A stretch of DNA of 64,000 bases from Varroa destructor (lineage: Eukaryota > Arthropoda > Arachnida > Mesostigmata > Varroidae). The stretch lies in the NCBI RefSeq assembly GCF_002443255.2, contig NW_019211455.1, positions 41,724,837 through 41,788,836 of the forward strand, written 5' to 3'. This document shows positions 44,449 through 57,589 of this stretch, piece by piece. Made by a program: the position numbers and the translations under genes. Position 1 is the first letter of the stretch, and every line of letters begins with the position of its first letter. Below the pieces are notes generated by a model. That model saw only the letters and a program-made list of their open reading frames with translations, had not been told where the DNA came from and searched no databases.

Positions 44449-44892
44449 CTCGCGTCAAAAAGCTTGTCTTTCGTGTTCCATGAAATAGTATTTAAATGCT
44501 TTCCTTAGACGGTTGAAGGTTGTCTGATTTTATCGGTAATTCGAATTTAATCAGCGGCATGTGAAGATACTTTCAAAACACTTAAAATGAAGTCATTCGC
44601 CGTAACGGCAGAGCTTCGAATAAAGCATACTTCAATATTTGTTTCTCGCTACTTAAAGAAACATTAACGAAAATTATCGAAGCGACACTGTGCCAGGGTC
44701 TCAAACCTAACAATATCAGACAACGTAACGCACAAATATTTTAAAAAAAAGCTATAGAGCCGACGATGAAAGAAAAACATTTTGCTAGACAAAAAAAACT
44801 CAAAACAAAGAAAAATAATAACGCAATTTATTGTTGTTATAACAGTCTTAGAGTGCTCGCTTTATTCGGTAATTGCACTTGTTAACATATAT

Positions 44893-44992
44893 NNNNNNNN
44901 NNNNNNNNNNNNNNNNNNNNNNNNNNNNNNNNNNNNNNNNNNNNNNNNNNNNNNNNNNNNNNNNNNNNNNNNNNNNNNNNNNNNNNNNNNNN
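44893..44992. other. Assembly gap (100 N)
   Basis: Exactly 100 consecutive N bases, the usual placeholder for a gap of unknown size. Distances across this point, including the spacing between HMBS and RSU1, are therefore not reliable. Confidence 0.99.
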
Positions 44993-45222
44993 GTAAAAAT
45001 TTATTTGCCTTTCACAGTTGCAAAGTTTTTTTTGTATATACACAGCGTTCGCTTAGCGAAAGGAACCTCGTCTTTTTCCTCCTGCTGATTTAGGACATAA
45101 AAGTGACGAAATCAGCCAAAAACTCGTTGATAAAGCTGTATTATTATCGTTCATAGAGCTCGTATTCCTCTGTGAAAATAAACTAGCATATTTCGGTACA
45201 GCATGCTTCAGGTTATATATAA

Positions 45223-45242
45223 ATGTGTGTGTGTGTGTGTAA
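45223..45242. repeat. (GT)n microsatellite
   Basis: A run of TG/GT dinucleotides lies between the assembly gap and the 3' end of RSU1. Confidence 0.9.
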
Positions 45243-45488
45243 GTAAATATCATGTTTGTTCGGAGACCCGTATAGGTTAGATATTTTTATATTTAAGTAG
45301 GTACACTCCAGGTTGTAGAATCTACGTTTATGCTTAAGTCGGCTGGGGTTTGTCAAATGGACCCTTCAATTCTAGAAAAACATCATAGCGTGTACACTAA
45401 CAAGTGAATGATTAGGATATCGCTTGCCGTGGCAGTTCCAATGCATTGCAGAACCTACCCAAGGGCGTCGGCTGCGGAACCACTAGAT

Positions 45489-46115
45489 TTAGGTTCTACG
45501 GGAGGCCTTCTTGGACTTGTCGTTGGTTTTTGGAGGTGGGGTAAGTCCCAGCTGCAGCTGCTTCTCATAAATGTAATGGTACTGCTCGGTCCGGATAAAA
45601 TCAATCACATGAGATACCTGCACAAATCAGAACCATTAAAATGGTAAATTATAAGCAATAATGGAAGTACGCAAACAGAAGATAACTTTGTCGTAACATA
45701 ATATCGTGAAGCTTAAAAATTTCTATTTTTCATCGATTACTCAGAGGAGTGTTAGAAACGAATAGCTAGCAATTCGTTAATATAAGAGAAAAGAAAACAA
45801 AGGTCGAGCATCATCCGTTACATTTTTTAAAGTATTTACATGTTGTACTTCTTTATAAGTACAACCTGTGGGTGTTTGTAACCTGTTTAAACTTACTCCA
45901 ACTTCAAGTTGGTCCGCAATTGGTTGAATCCAGGGGTTGTTTTCAAGGCGAATTACGGAACGATGTGTCACGAGATCGAGAGTGCCCAGTTCAGGTGGGA
46001 TTAACGTGATCCGGTTACCTAAAAAGAAGAATTAGGTTTAAATAGAGAAATAAAAATAAATTCAGAATTATTTATTCAGAAGAAATTTATATCTATCTAA
46101 AATCAATAGAACCCT

Positions 46116-46166
<51 letters not shown>

Positions 46167-47820
46167 TTTGTTGTTAGCCGGACTTAAAGCAGCACTTCCT
46201 AGTCTTTTTTAAGCAAAGGTTTGGCTGTCCAAGCCACAGTGTCAATAGTTATTTACACGTCTGACTTCAGTATCCTCGAAGGCTACCTGTGCTCTGCCTA
46301 CCTTGAAGGTGGAGTTCTCGCAAACGATTCAGGGCACTGATTTCTTTCGGGATATTGATAACGTCATTGTCACGAAATGAAAGGATCTGCAGTTCCTTTA
46401 GATTGCTCACCTGTGAAAAGAAAATAAAGAACAGCTATTAATTAGGAGGTAACCTTCTCAAAGCGAAAAAGGTTTGAACTTCTGAGGACATCCGTTAGTT
46501 ATGTGTCCTAAATGACACAGCGGCATTATTAAACTTTTTTTGTTTTTCTTCGTTTTGTAACGTTTCTGAAAACCTACCTCGGCGGGAATTGTCTCAAAAT
46601 CATTGTCACTGAAGTAGAGTGCCCTCAGGGTCATCATGCTCCAAAAATTGTTGGGGATTGAGGCTTCACTGAGATTGTTGTACGTGAGATCCAGCACCTC
46701 GAGTACTGCAAAGCTGCCGAAGCCACGAGGTAATACTGTCAACCTGTAACAGCAAACTTCTCGTTTAAAAATAGTAGTATAACATTGCGGTCTATAAAGC
46801 ATGTGTTGGAATGTACTAAATCGGCTGATTTTTCCCATAAAAAAAAATCATCTTTGAACAACAAAAAATTCAAACAAGATTAGTAATGGCTTAATCTTGG
46901 AACGGTTAACCTTAACTTGCGGGTCGCGTTAGATAATTTTAGTCATTTGTCATTTAGGGACCCTTTTGTTTTTCCTTTGATGACTCATTTATTATATTTA
47001 TTACACATCTTTATTTGAACTAAACATTGAATTTGGCGATAAAAGATTGCAGCCATTTTTTTTTAACACTGAAATCGTCACTTTAGAATCGTAAATTACT
47101 TTTGGTAGACAGAATACAAACTTGAGTATTTAGATAAACCTGTTCATGGCGAGAATTAGCATCTTGAGTTTTGGCAGGGTGCTGACTGAGGATGGCAACT
47201 GTTCGAGGTGATTATTTGCCAGGTTCAAATATTCGAGATTGTAGAGATTTGAAATTGTTGCCGGAATGCTCGTGATGAAGTTGTGCGCTAAACAGAGACG
47301 AGTAATCCACTCCATATTGAAGATCCCTATAGGTTTTGAGGAAGCATTTATAAATCAGTAGGTAACATAACAGTGACAATATCATTCGATTAAACGTGTC
47401 GTGTTTAGAGGCAATACAGCAGACAAATCAAGCGAAGAGATCGATTAAAAAAAAAAATAGAAACGAAACTTTTTTGATAGACAGAGTAATTTGAGGCGCC
47501 ATACAATTGAATTTCAGCAACGCCAATGCCTCGGACCTGTGTATTTTATATGAGGTCAAGTCGACTCGAAAATACAGTTTATCTTAAGCTTTAATTGTTT
47601 TGGCTTAAAGCTGGAGACAGCAAACTATGCAGACTACAGGAGCTTATCGAAAATTCAAACATGTCCTAATATAAAGTCCTTCCGAAATACGATAGGTTCA
47701 GTTATCAATCGTAAATAAATTACCTGGAATCTCCTCAAATCGGTAGATATTTCTGTCGACGAGATCAACCTCCGTCGAGCCCTGTTCACGGGCTTCGTGG
47801 ATCACCTGAAGACGAGGCAT
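45489..47820 (-). CDS. RSU1: Ras suppressor protein 1 (leucine-rich repeat protein of the PINCH-ILK adhesion complex)
   Basis: Six coding exons on the minus strand: 47820-47724, 47326-47140, 46743-46578, 46410-46302, 46018-45897 and 45617-45489. All phases agree and the product is 269 residues, close to the family's usual 270-280. RSU1 binds PINCH within the ILK-PINCH-parvin complex at integrin adhesions; the fly orthologue is Icarus. The protein is a chain of leucine-rich repeats of about 23 residues (for example LPRGFGSFAVLEVLDLTYNN, then LRALYFSDNDFETIP, LQILSFRDNDVINIPKEI, LRELHLQGNRITLIPPELG). A conserved cap follows (ENNPWIQPIADQ, then VSHVIDFIR), and the Lys-rich tail ends KSKKASRRT. 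The short N-terminus MPRLQVIHEARE fits relatives. A CTTCAG just inside it could instead be an acceptor for an upstream exon, so the first four residues are uncertain. The donor after exon 2 (GTTTAT) is weak but gives the right frame. Introns are 167-397 bp. Confidence 0.96.
46116..46162. repeat. Compound (CA)n(TA)n microsatellite inside RSU1 intron 4
   Basis: A CA run is followed directly by about 17 TA units. It lies between RSU1 exons 4 and 5 and does not touch the splice sites. Confidence 0.92.
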
Positions 47821-49607
47821 AATAATTAACATTCTGTTGCATAGCGCAAGTAACTCATTAATAAAACTCCCATAATCACACAAAATCATTGAAATAATGT
47901 TTCTTTAGCTTATTTCGAAACTGGGCAAGGTATCCACCGCAAACGATCGCCCATGCTGTATCCGACTTTCCCTTGAAATGTATGTCACATTACGATCCTT
48001 CTGGCTGTTTTTAATTTTACTTTCGCACGGCACCCTGAGGCTGTACAGAGCCGTCTATGTAACACCACAATCTGAGTTTCAGCTCCATGCGTGTTTTTGG
48101 ACAATCAGCCATAATTTTTTTAGGTTGCCAACAAACAGGTAGCACAGGTTTTCCTTAAAGATATAATTTTTGGCCCGTGCCAAAAAACAAACCTTAACCA
48201 TCACCTATTCTTGACACAGGCTACCTTTTTATCCAGATCACAACTAAGACAGGTTCAATTAAGGGTTTCGGGTCGATGCAGTATTTCACTATTTAGACAC
48301 GCATCTAATCATCCCATAGTTATCGGACCGGAGCGATAAATCTAGCAAAGTACAGTCCACGGGTCTTCGCCTTCGTCTGTTCTGCTATTAAACACTCTCG
48401 AGCCCATTGTTTACCCAACACAATTCCCATGAATATTTATACGTATCATCAATGCGGACGGTACTAGTGGCCGCCTGGCCATTTGTAAGCGGTAATGCCG
48501 AGTTGTTTTCGAACATGGAAAATAAAAAAGAAATTGGTGGTGCCCATTTTGAACTACCGAAATACATGTTAAGCCCTATAAAAATCCCGAGCTTAAAAAC
48601 ATTTCCTTATTCTAAAAAAAAGCTTTTAGGCCCCGTCTCGCGCCTGTACTCTACAAAATGACAGCATGACGACTAGCTTTGATAGGGAACATTAAGGATC
48701 ATAACCCTAGCCATTTTCAAGGGCAAATCTCATAAACTTTTTTAATATTTCCAAATAATTTGCAGAGCCAAAGTTTCGATGAGCGCAAGTCGATCGCTCA
48801 ATCTAAACTTGTAACTTGCTTCTATGTATGGAGAATCATTCAGATGAATTCACCGGATGTCAACTTTCGTGCATATGGGTAGTTTTTTACTCTATTTCTA
48901 TATACCCTTATAAACGGATACTGAGTAGAGAAAAAAAGGTTAGTAACATTGAAAACAGTGGCAGGGTCGAATGAATAGTTGAATGCTTTCAATTTTACCG
49001 TCACCTAAGACTTAATCCGTCGTTAAATTGTAGCAATAGCAATTGCTTAAGATGATTTTTTTTGTCATCCACAGACTTGGTTTTCTTCAAATCATTTTCA
49101 CTCGATGAGCTGTAAAGCGAATTTTGCTAAAAATATAAATAATGAGTGGTTCAGATTTTGCGTCCGGCTGCTGTTAAATGTTGGTTTATATGGTCTGTTC
49201 GTCTAAGCTCAAAGTGTATCTACTCCTGATTTCGAATTCAGATTACCTTACGTGTCTTTACTATCTCGGAAACATTTGCGACAGGCGTTGATTTATGGAG
49301 TCGACGAGTTAGACAACGGTTTGCAAGAAAACCACAATCGAATCAACCGCCCAAAGGTCTGATAAGAGCTTTATACTGAACTAGTAAATGTTTCGACTTT
49401 TGACCAATACTCTGCATTTTTCGAGTTTCACACATCCAGTAGTACTTTTTTGTCCAGTACTGCCGTTATTGATTCACATTGTTTTCGAAGGCTGGACCAT
49501 CCCAGAAAAAAACAAAGTGTGATTGCGCCCAGTTTTTAATCTAAGCCTCTGTATGTTCCGTGTTTTACGTCCGGCATCGCCGTCAAGCGTTCTATCAGGC
49601 AGACACC

Positions 49608-49690
49608 TGGCTGACTCTCAGCCTGAAACGAGGTCTATCTATACCCGGATTTGAACCTAGATCTGCGCTGTACTGATGTAATATTGCCAG
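49608..49690 (-). repeat. tRNA-derived SINE-like fragment
   Basis: The minus strand reads CTAGGTTCAAATCCGGGTAT, a T-arm/B-box sequence. Flanking bases (TATCT before and GAAA after, in plus orientation) match the element near 43.1 kb. Probably another copy of the same SINE family. Confidence 0.55.
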
Positions 49691-52434
49691 GACGTCGTCT
49701 TTTCCGATATGATTGTCACATTTGTACGGGTTATAGTTTTTCGCAAACAAATTATCTGGTGAACTGTACGGCAACAGAGATCAGTGGTTTTTCCAATCAC
49801 CAGAGACTTAGCACTATAGGGCACAACGGCTCTCTGCCCTATTGTACATGCAAAATTTCGTTCGGTTTTGTCAGAATGCAAATAATTATATAATCTTAAT
49901 AATCTAGTGTTAATCATTTCAGCAGAAACGACAATTAAGCAAAAATATACAGCAGTTATATAAGCAGCTTTTTACCTTTTTCAGTGCAGACATCTTTGAC
50001 GATCTACGGACACAGATTTCCATATTATTTCCAGCAGCTGTCTGCGTGATAACGGGTCTTAAACAGGCAAGGATTCCATTACGTGACCAAGGGAATGCGG
50101 CTGAACTTAAGGTGAGACATCCCGTCTATAGACCAAGTAAACTTTATACTACACTTCGATTCATTCATATCAACGGGCGATTTGCGGTCAAACGTCTCTC
50201 GCACAATAGGGTTCATCAGTCTTGTCGTTCTCTGCCACACTACAATAGGTAGTTGCTTTCTTTGTATTAGAATTAATAATAATACACTGTTAGCTAAACA
50301 GGCGTTTTTGCTTAGAATATCGTGGCGCTCCTGTAAATAGATTTAGGAACTATGCAAACCTGTAAGTGTTCATCACAATCTAATTACGTAATAATTTATT
50401 TAATAGGAACTTCGTTATTACGCAAGGAAACAGAAGACCTAGTAACGCCTCACGCTACGAGCCATAGTTAGGATTGGGATCTAGGCACTTTGCTATTCTA
50501 CGCCAGCGGATAAGACGTAACCACTGTGCGTTTGTGTCATTGGCTAGCTTATGCCAACATAAAGCAAATGGCTGCTTTTGTCGAAAGTGACGTTGTTAAG
50601 ACTTCAAGCCATGCAACCATGACGGGACGTTTAACCAAATTAATGTATACGTAATGACAATTGAAAAGCATGTCTATATTTTGAATTTTCGTCCCTTTGG
50701 CGCCAATTTTTCTGCCTTTATAACGCAAAATACCTGGCGTATGGATGTTTTTAAATTAGATTGCATAGCAGTTGCAGTCGGCTGATATGAACGCTATTAA
50801 GAAGCTTGGATAATACCCTTATGGGCAACTTTTATTGTAATGTTTAAGAAAGAATCAGGAGACCCGTCATGTTTCTTAATCAAACTAAATTTGTTCCCGG
50901 TTCATTTGTCTTTCAAAATGATGAAGTATTGGCCATATCGTATTTAGTTAGAACTGACATAGCGCTAGCGATTTTGCCGCACTGCATTTGGACAGATAAT
51001 TTCGAGAAACTTTCAGGGCAGTCAATCTTCTAGTCTAGGTCTGCAGCTGACTGGATAGCTTGGAGAATTAATCAGAGGCTCAAATGGAAAGCTTTAGTTA
51101 AAAGCCTGGTAGCTCTGGCAAAAGTTTCACCTTCTTAATGACAGCATGAGGTAGACGAGTGAAAAGGAGCAGTCCTAGTGAGTACTTGTACAATCATTCG
51201 TACAGGATCGTCATGATCTTCTTAAATTCGAAGCATTGTACAACACGTATTGAACGAGGTTTATTTTTAGAACAACAAACAAATCTTCCCAACGGTTTTA
51301 TGTCACAACGAGATTATATCTAAACTTGCCAGATTCTATAGAGGGTCGCAATCTGTCTGTTATCGAACTCTACTTTTACAAAAATGTATGTTATTGAAAA
51401 TCTTTTTCTCGACCACTAACAGGCGGAGTCATCACTTTAATTAAACTTTAAGTTGACTTTGCCAGCAAGTGTGAGAGTCGCGAGTGCACGAGTCAGTTAG
51501 GAAAATCGGCTTATGTAGTCCGTCTATTGTTATCGATACCTTGTCACGTTGCCGACTGTCACCAATCCTAGCGATGTGTCACCGGGGATGCTCATACCCT
51601 TCTATACTATTCTATGAATTTCGATTTGTGACCACCCCTGTTCCACTCCGCCCAAGGAAAAGACTCACAAATATCGTAATAGTACCCAATTGACCCATCC
51701 AATTATTTGCAAGATGTGTCCGGAAGTTGACATGGTGAGCAGTGCTATCTACTAATAGAGAGAGTCTCCGAGCCCGGAGCTGAGTGTTATTCCGTGAAGC
51801 GAGTACGCAAACTTCCATTATTAGATGGCCGGCTTCCAGCACGAAGCAGAGCTATAAAGTAAAGCATATTAAACGCGTATCTTATATCAAATTAATTAAT
51901 ACTTTTGCGCTTTCAGTAATAAGTAGATTTCTTATAATTTAATCTTTCATCGAATAGTTTCTATAATGTGCGCGTCCTCGCGCCAAAACAGGTTCTCTGA
52001 ACGAATATTTGCAAGCTTCTTCTAACTATTAACAATTACTGAACTCGTGTCGAACTTCAAGACATCTCACTTGTATAAAGGTCAGCTCCTTTTGTGAAAT
52101 TTATGGTAACCTATTGTTTTAATTGAGAGAAAGCAATTAGAACTGATGCAACTCCAAGGTTGGCAATTCAATATAACGATATTTAAGAGGTCATAATGCG
52201 CAATGAATTTGTGTAACAACAGAAGCATCCGACATTACGACAACAAAGAATTGCAATTAATTCATCATATAGCGTACTTTCATGGCAAACACTTTAAACG
52301 TAACTGAATCCAATTTTTACCCGTTGTCTTAACGTATTAGATAATTTTCTTAATAATAATTTAATTTATAATTAATCAATTTAGAAATGTAAACAATTGA
52401 TTTTTTTTTGTATTTTCAAAAAAGCTTTTGAACT

Positions 52435-52441
<7 letters not shown>

Positions 52442-52466
<25 letters not shown>
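52442..52466. repeat. (TA)n microsatellite
   Basis: About 12 TA units are seen directly. Confidence 0.9.
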
Positions 52467-55400
52467 CGTATATTTCCAACACTCTGTCTACTATGACCCC
52501 TTTAGCTTTCTATTTATGGACCAACCCAGCTTTCAAGTCGCTCGGATCAAAGTATCGTAAACATAACGTGAATCAATTTCAATACAGTTTAATGGATCAT
52601 CATGATTCAGTTAACTTATATTATAGGTATTCAGGTGTAAGTTTCACATATGTGTTAAATAAATATTAGTTCAGCTTTTACCCTGAAAGGTGAGCATCCA
52701 AGTAACAGCGCCTAAATGGAGGATGTTCGCCAAGTAATGCTTACTTTTTATATGTTTATGTATGGTAAACATCCTCTACTTGATTGAAATAAGCATTTAT
52801 ATTATAACAGATTCAATTGTTTGACTCGGCAAACTTTTACAGCTTATTATTCTTACTATCATTATTATCTGCGAGCTGCCATCAAAATCACAATTAGCAA
52901 ACATTATTATGGGATTCGTCAGAGGATAATAACATTGGTAGAATTAATAAAACACATCTAGCTATGCATTTTCGCTTCATGCCGTCGTTAAAATTACCTG
53001 CCCAAATCTTCAAGAGGCCCTATTGACGAACGGCTAGCGCCAAAACGCTCTTTCCATCGATTAGCTAAATCACGTACTTATAAGCTGGAAGCTACCCGGC
53101 TGACGTCAGTCGACCGTGCCCAATTGCCACGAGCGCTGGCCCGTCAATACGCCGGCCAGATTATCGAAAGCTCTCATTCGGCCAATGACGTATTTACCGC
53201 GAGCGCGATCATTATAGTGATGCTTCGCCGAACAAATCGAAACGTTTGTTGCGTACGTATCTTCCATAGCAATAAAAAAATTGTTATGGCCCTACGTCCA
53301 GTGTCACGACTATCGATAGCTCCGGCATTCATGTCTCTTTCTATTTGCTTCTTGAAAATATTGTTCAATATTTCAGTGGCGGTTTCTCCTCGAAAACAAC
53401 GTGAATGTCCTCGTTGACGGATCGCACGGAAATGTTTACTCGTATTAGGTGCCGCCGATTCAGTATTGCCGTCGGTCCTGCCTTGCAAACGGCGTACATT
53501 TGGCCCAATTAGATTCGTCGAATACTAATAATAGCAACTGTCATAGAAACAATGGGACATTTCATTAAGGCTATGGGGCCGGTCCACGCGCCCCATTTCA
53601 ATTCGATCATCAAAATCGTGCGGATAGATACTGCCGTAGCAAGATTGGATAATTAGTCATGACGAGAATACCGCTGCTTAACAATAGCTACCTCGCCAGT
53701 GAATTATATCGTACATTTTACAGTTGAGCTGCTGCAATTGTTACAGTATCTGTGCTATCTCTTTTCATGATTGCACTACTGCTAGAAACGTTGCTTCTCG
53801 GAGAGCCTGCGGCTCGTTACCTCTGAGCCTATATTTTTACCGGATATTACAATTGATTGAACTATGACACCCGTCGCGCTAGGTCCTGTAGACCAAGTTA
53901 TGAAAATTGCTCCACTGGGACGTTGCTGGAACTTTCTTTTTTCGAGTCGTACTATTTAGAAAACCAATACACAATACATCCGATCTGAGAAAAACTATTT
54001 TTCTCGATACAAAAAGTCCATTGTTTCTGTTGTAATCGGTTCGGTACTAGATCCGAAGGGTTGTTTTGAGAAGGATGACATTCATTCTCTATTCAGAAGT
54101 TGCACACATCCGCAGAGTACGCGCGACAGGCGATGGTTTATAGGGTCTTTCGGGCAGTGGCTGACGGTCGCCGAACTGCCATCGGTAGCGCGCTAAATTT
54201 CGTCTCAGCGGCTGCGTTTGACTGCTCTTTAAAAAATTGAAAAATATACATCTATGTTTGGACCAAGCTACCAGTGTTGTGTGCAGTAGAGATAAAATGC
54301 CGAGAATAACAAAGCTTGCTTTTCGAGACATCTTGGGTACTTTTTTTTTTTACCTTCGCAGCTTAAACGGCTTTGTAACAACTAGGGCTAAAACTTTCGT
54401 TGTGACAGAGAAATCTCCTTCGTCAACTGTGCAATGGTCAGTTTTAGAAAATGAAGCCAGAATGATGACGTTAAACCGTGTTTACATAAAAGGGACTCGT
54501 TTCAGATTCATTGGAGGTATCAGACAAGGATAAATATAGAAATTATATTAGGCCGGATTGACTTCGATAGTTTGCATTTATTTATGTGAAATTTCTCACA
54601 GCCACTATCATCATTAAATATCATTAGGTATTTATGTTTAATTGACTTTGTACGAGTGCAAGCCAGATTGTAGACGTCGCTGATATATATCTATCTTCAC
54701 GTTACGAATGATCTTTGTTTGGCACAGGAGTGCCTCTAAGGATTTGATAAATTATGATGGGACTGTGGCGCTGTCGCAGCAGGAAACACCACGATATATT
54801 CGTCGAGTGTACAGGTCTTGGAAATTTCATGGTCTTTTTATTTTTTCGTATAATTTTCGTTACTTGGCCAGCAGGCATCTCTTGGAATAACAATTGCATG
54901 AATGTTCCATGTAACCTCACTGAAGTAACTCTATATTGGCGATGTTGCCAACATTTTTTTTGACAAGCAAGCAAGCAGATTAAATCTCATTGTAAGTGGG
55001 CCATCTCCGCTCGCATTTTGATTTAAGTATATTGTTCTACTTTATTACGTCGTGCTTGTAGCTCAGCTATCTTAGTGTTTCTCCCATCTGGTGAAAAACT
55101 TACCGTTTTGTAAGCAGTGTGAATTCTATAGATTTATGCTAGACACAAAAAAAGTAAGCGCTATTTAAAAAAAAACCCATTTAAGTTATCAATCGAGCGA
55201 CTTCTATTGCCACGTCACATGTCCTGCTTGTTTTGCTACAGATTGGTGACGCAGTATTTACTACGTACGTTATCTGTTAATTGATCCACGTACTGGGTTT
55301 TCTCAACTTTTGAAAAGTACTTTTCATGTGCAAGAAAATATCATTGTGTGTCGACTTTGTTTATTGAAATTTTGACAGACGAGCTTTGCTAGTCTGAATT

Positions 55401-57199
55401 AATACAATAAACCCTGTACAACTCACGGTCTGAAACACAAAATGATACCCCATGACTTCTATTCTGACATGTTTCCTATGGCCAACAACTAACTGTTTCT
55501 GCCGATGTTCCTAGGAGAACCGAGCTTCGGTCATTAATTTCTAGATTATGGTCCTTACATATCCCATTTTCCTCGCTAAATTACTAGTCTTCACGAGCGG
55601 CGAGAGCAAGTCACGCATGGTTCAGATTAAGCATGATTAATGCTATCCAATGGCACAATTCCACCAACAGGACCTGGAATGGCGTTATCATTCATACTTT
55701 CGATATCCCTGTTCCTTACGCGTGTTGGTGTAAAAACAGTTACATCCTTTCACGTCTCGGCGCTGCATCGTTGTCTCTGCACATAAACGGTACGTTCCAC
55801 AGTAGTGGGCAGAAATGGGCCATTTTCATCTATACTGCACCGTATAGTTCGACTGTAAGACGGTTAGCTGGCTGGTGTCGAAAACAAAGAACAGCAGAAG
55901 TCAGGATGAAGCAAAATCGTCTATTGATAATCTATAAGGAATGTCTCTCGTATTTAACCTATTTTCAAACTATCTAGAATTTAGTGCCTAACCTTGTATT
56001 TAGGTAAACTAGGACAATTTAAATATGGACATTATTAGTGTGTTAAGCTAATTATAGGTAATTTATGCACCATCATCCAGTGTTCCTAAATCGTAACCCG
56101 TCGTGAATAACGTCAAGATATAATTTCCCAAAAAATTTCCAGCCCTGTAAAGTAGCACCTCTTCCACTTCAGGCTTGTGTACCGTTTAAAGCACTAACCA
56201 TCTACATACAGTATCTAGCCACAACATGTGGAATTTGCACACAACAGGCCTAAGTGATGTATTAGGCCATGTGTGTTGTATATGTATATGCGTACTAATA
56301 CATGGTTTTGTCACATTTCGACTATTGCTACTTCACCCGCTATACGACTTCACTAACCCCTCATCACAACCGTGAACCAACAACAAGCTTACGTATATGG
56401 TGAGGCTCGCGCTCGGCGTTCGCCTCAGCAGGAGTCGAGTGATGCAAGCCAGTCAGTTGCCGAGTTATTATACAGCTGTTGTGTTTATGCTTCAGGCCCC
56501 CAGCCGGTCCCAATATTGGCTCAGTACGAAGGCGTATCACTGGGTTCGCCAGCAATCGCGTGGTAACGCTACCGCCCACACAGTTGGCAAATTTGTATAA
56601 GCCAGTGAGAAGCCTATATGGGCATAGGCTGTTCGATTTTCGATTTTGTCAAGATTTTGCCCAATCTTTTATCGAATACGACCGGCGTACGTCGCCGTCG
56701 GAACTGCTACAATATGCGAAACTTAATAAAATTGTATAATTTCGTTCATTTTACAACCGGGGCAAGCAATCATATAACGCACCAGCTACAATTGAGATTG
56801 TCTAAAGATAATTCTAAGATTTCGGATGTATTCGTAATGCATCAAACATAGAAATTTACACGAAACTTATATACGGTATATAAACAAAATGGAAATTTGT
56901 TTAGCGAGGTGATTATAATAAATATTTGCTTTTTTTTTTATTTCTTTCGGGTCCGAATGGGTGGCGTATAAATATTGTAACATTTTATTAAAAAAAAAAT
57001 TTAAGGTATATATAGCTTGGACCAGTTTGCCCAGATTCTATTCAGAAGCTATTATAACTTTTGCACGGTCATTTGCAACTATAATTTCAGACATCCAGCC
57101 CCACTAATAGGATTTGACAAGGGTAACTTATCTATCTGTTTTCGTTGAATCCTACTCCGTGTATTTTATAGACCGATGCACTCAACAAACCCAACTTAC

Positions 57200-57277
57200 C
57201 TTTTTGATTTTTGCCTGTTTGTTGAAGTCGAATAAGTTTGAACAGCCATTACAGGCACCTCCTTTTCCTCCTGACAT
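57200..57277 (-). CDS. Possible first coding exon of an unrecognised minus-strand gene
   Basis: A 26-codon frame starts at an ATG with A at -3 and runs into a consensus donor (AAAAAG|GTAAGT) in phase 0. It begins MSGGKGGACNGCSNLFDFNK. It sits at the edge of a GC-rich patch, as first exons often do. A following phase-0 exon near 57.13 kb would end after 18 codons, but the intron would be only about 64 bp, shorter than any firm intron in this window. The remaining exons and the family are therefore unknown. Confidence 0.3.
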
Positions 57278-57589
57278 ATTTTCTTAGAAGTGTACGCTGG
57301 ACTGAATAGAAAAGTTAACAAAACAGCTCGCTGTTTATTTCAACTGTCCTTGGATTACGTCGCCACGTCTGGATAACTTCCCGCGTACCTACTACAACTC
57401 GTGCAAGGGACTATGGTAATATGTAACGTAACGTTGTCAGACAAATCAGAAATGGAATATCTCACTGTAGCACGAACAAAAAATAGCTGTAACACTTTTT
57501 CGCACGAAACACAGACGCTTCTTTCCTTTATTCCGTCGTTTCGTTAAATAAATTTCGCGCGCACGAAGCTTATCACCAACTTACATCCA

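Larger units (their letters stand above)
41152..45488. other. AT-rich intergenic region between convergent HMBS and RSU1
   Basis: No gene is supported. The stretch holds a short inverted repeat (about 42517-42570), a SINE-like fragment (about 43105-43215), a TA tract and a 100-N gap. ORFs that span the gap are artefacts of reading N as open sequence. Confidence 0.6.
47821..57199. other. Unassigned region upstream of RSU1
   Basis: No gene could be recognised in this 9.4 kb. It contains a SINE-like fragment (about 49608-49690), a TA tract (52442-52466) and scattered ORFs on both strands. The most complex part is 52.99-53.52 kb, where a 142-codon plus-strand frame and overlapping minus-strand frames coexist. 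None shows a domain I know. The 5' UTR and promoter of RSU1 presumably lie just above 47820. Confidence 0.45.

Noticed and set aside
44782..45093. 103-codon plus-strand ORF across the N run
   Set aside because: A third of it is unknown sequence; it is open only because N cannot form a stop.
52992..53488. 142-codon plus-strand frame and overlapping minus-strand frames
   Set aside because: Open in competing frames, no known domain, no consistent splice chain. ORFs of this length are expected occasionally by chance.
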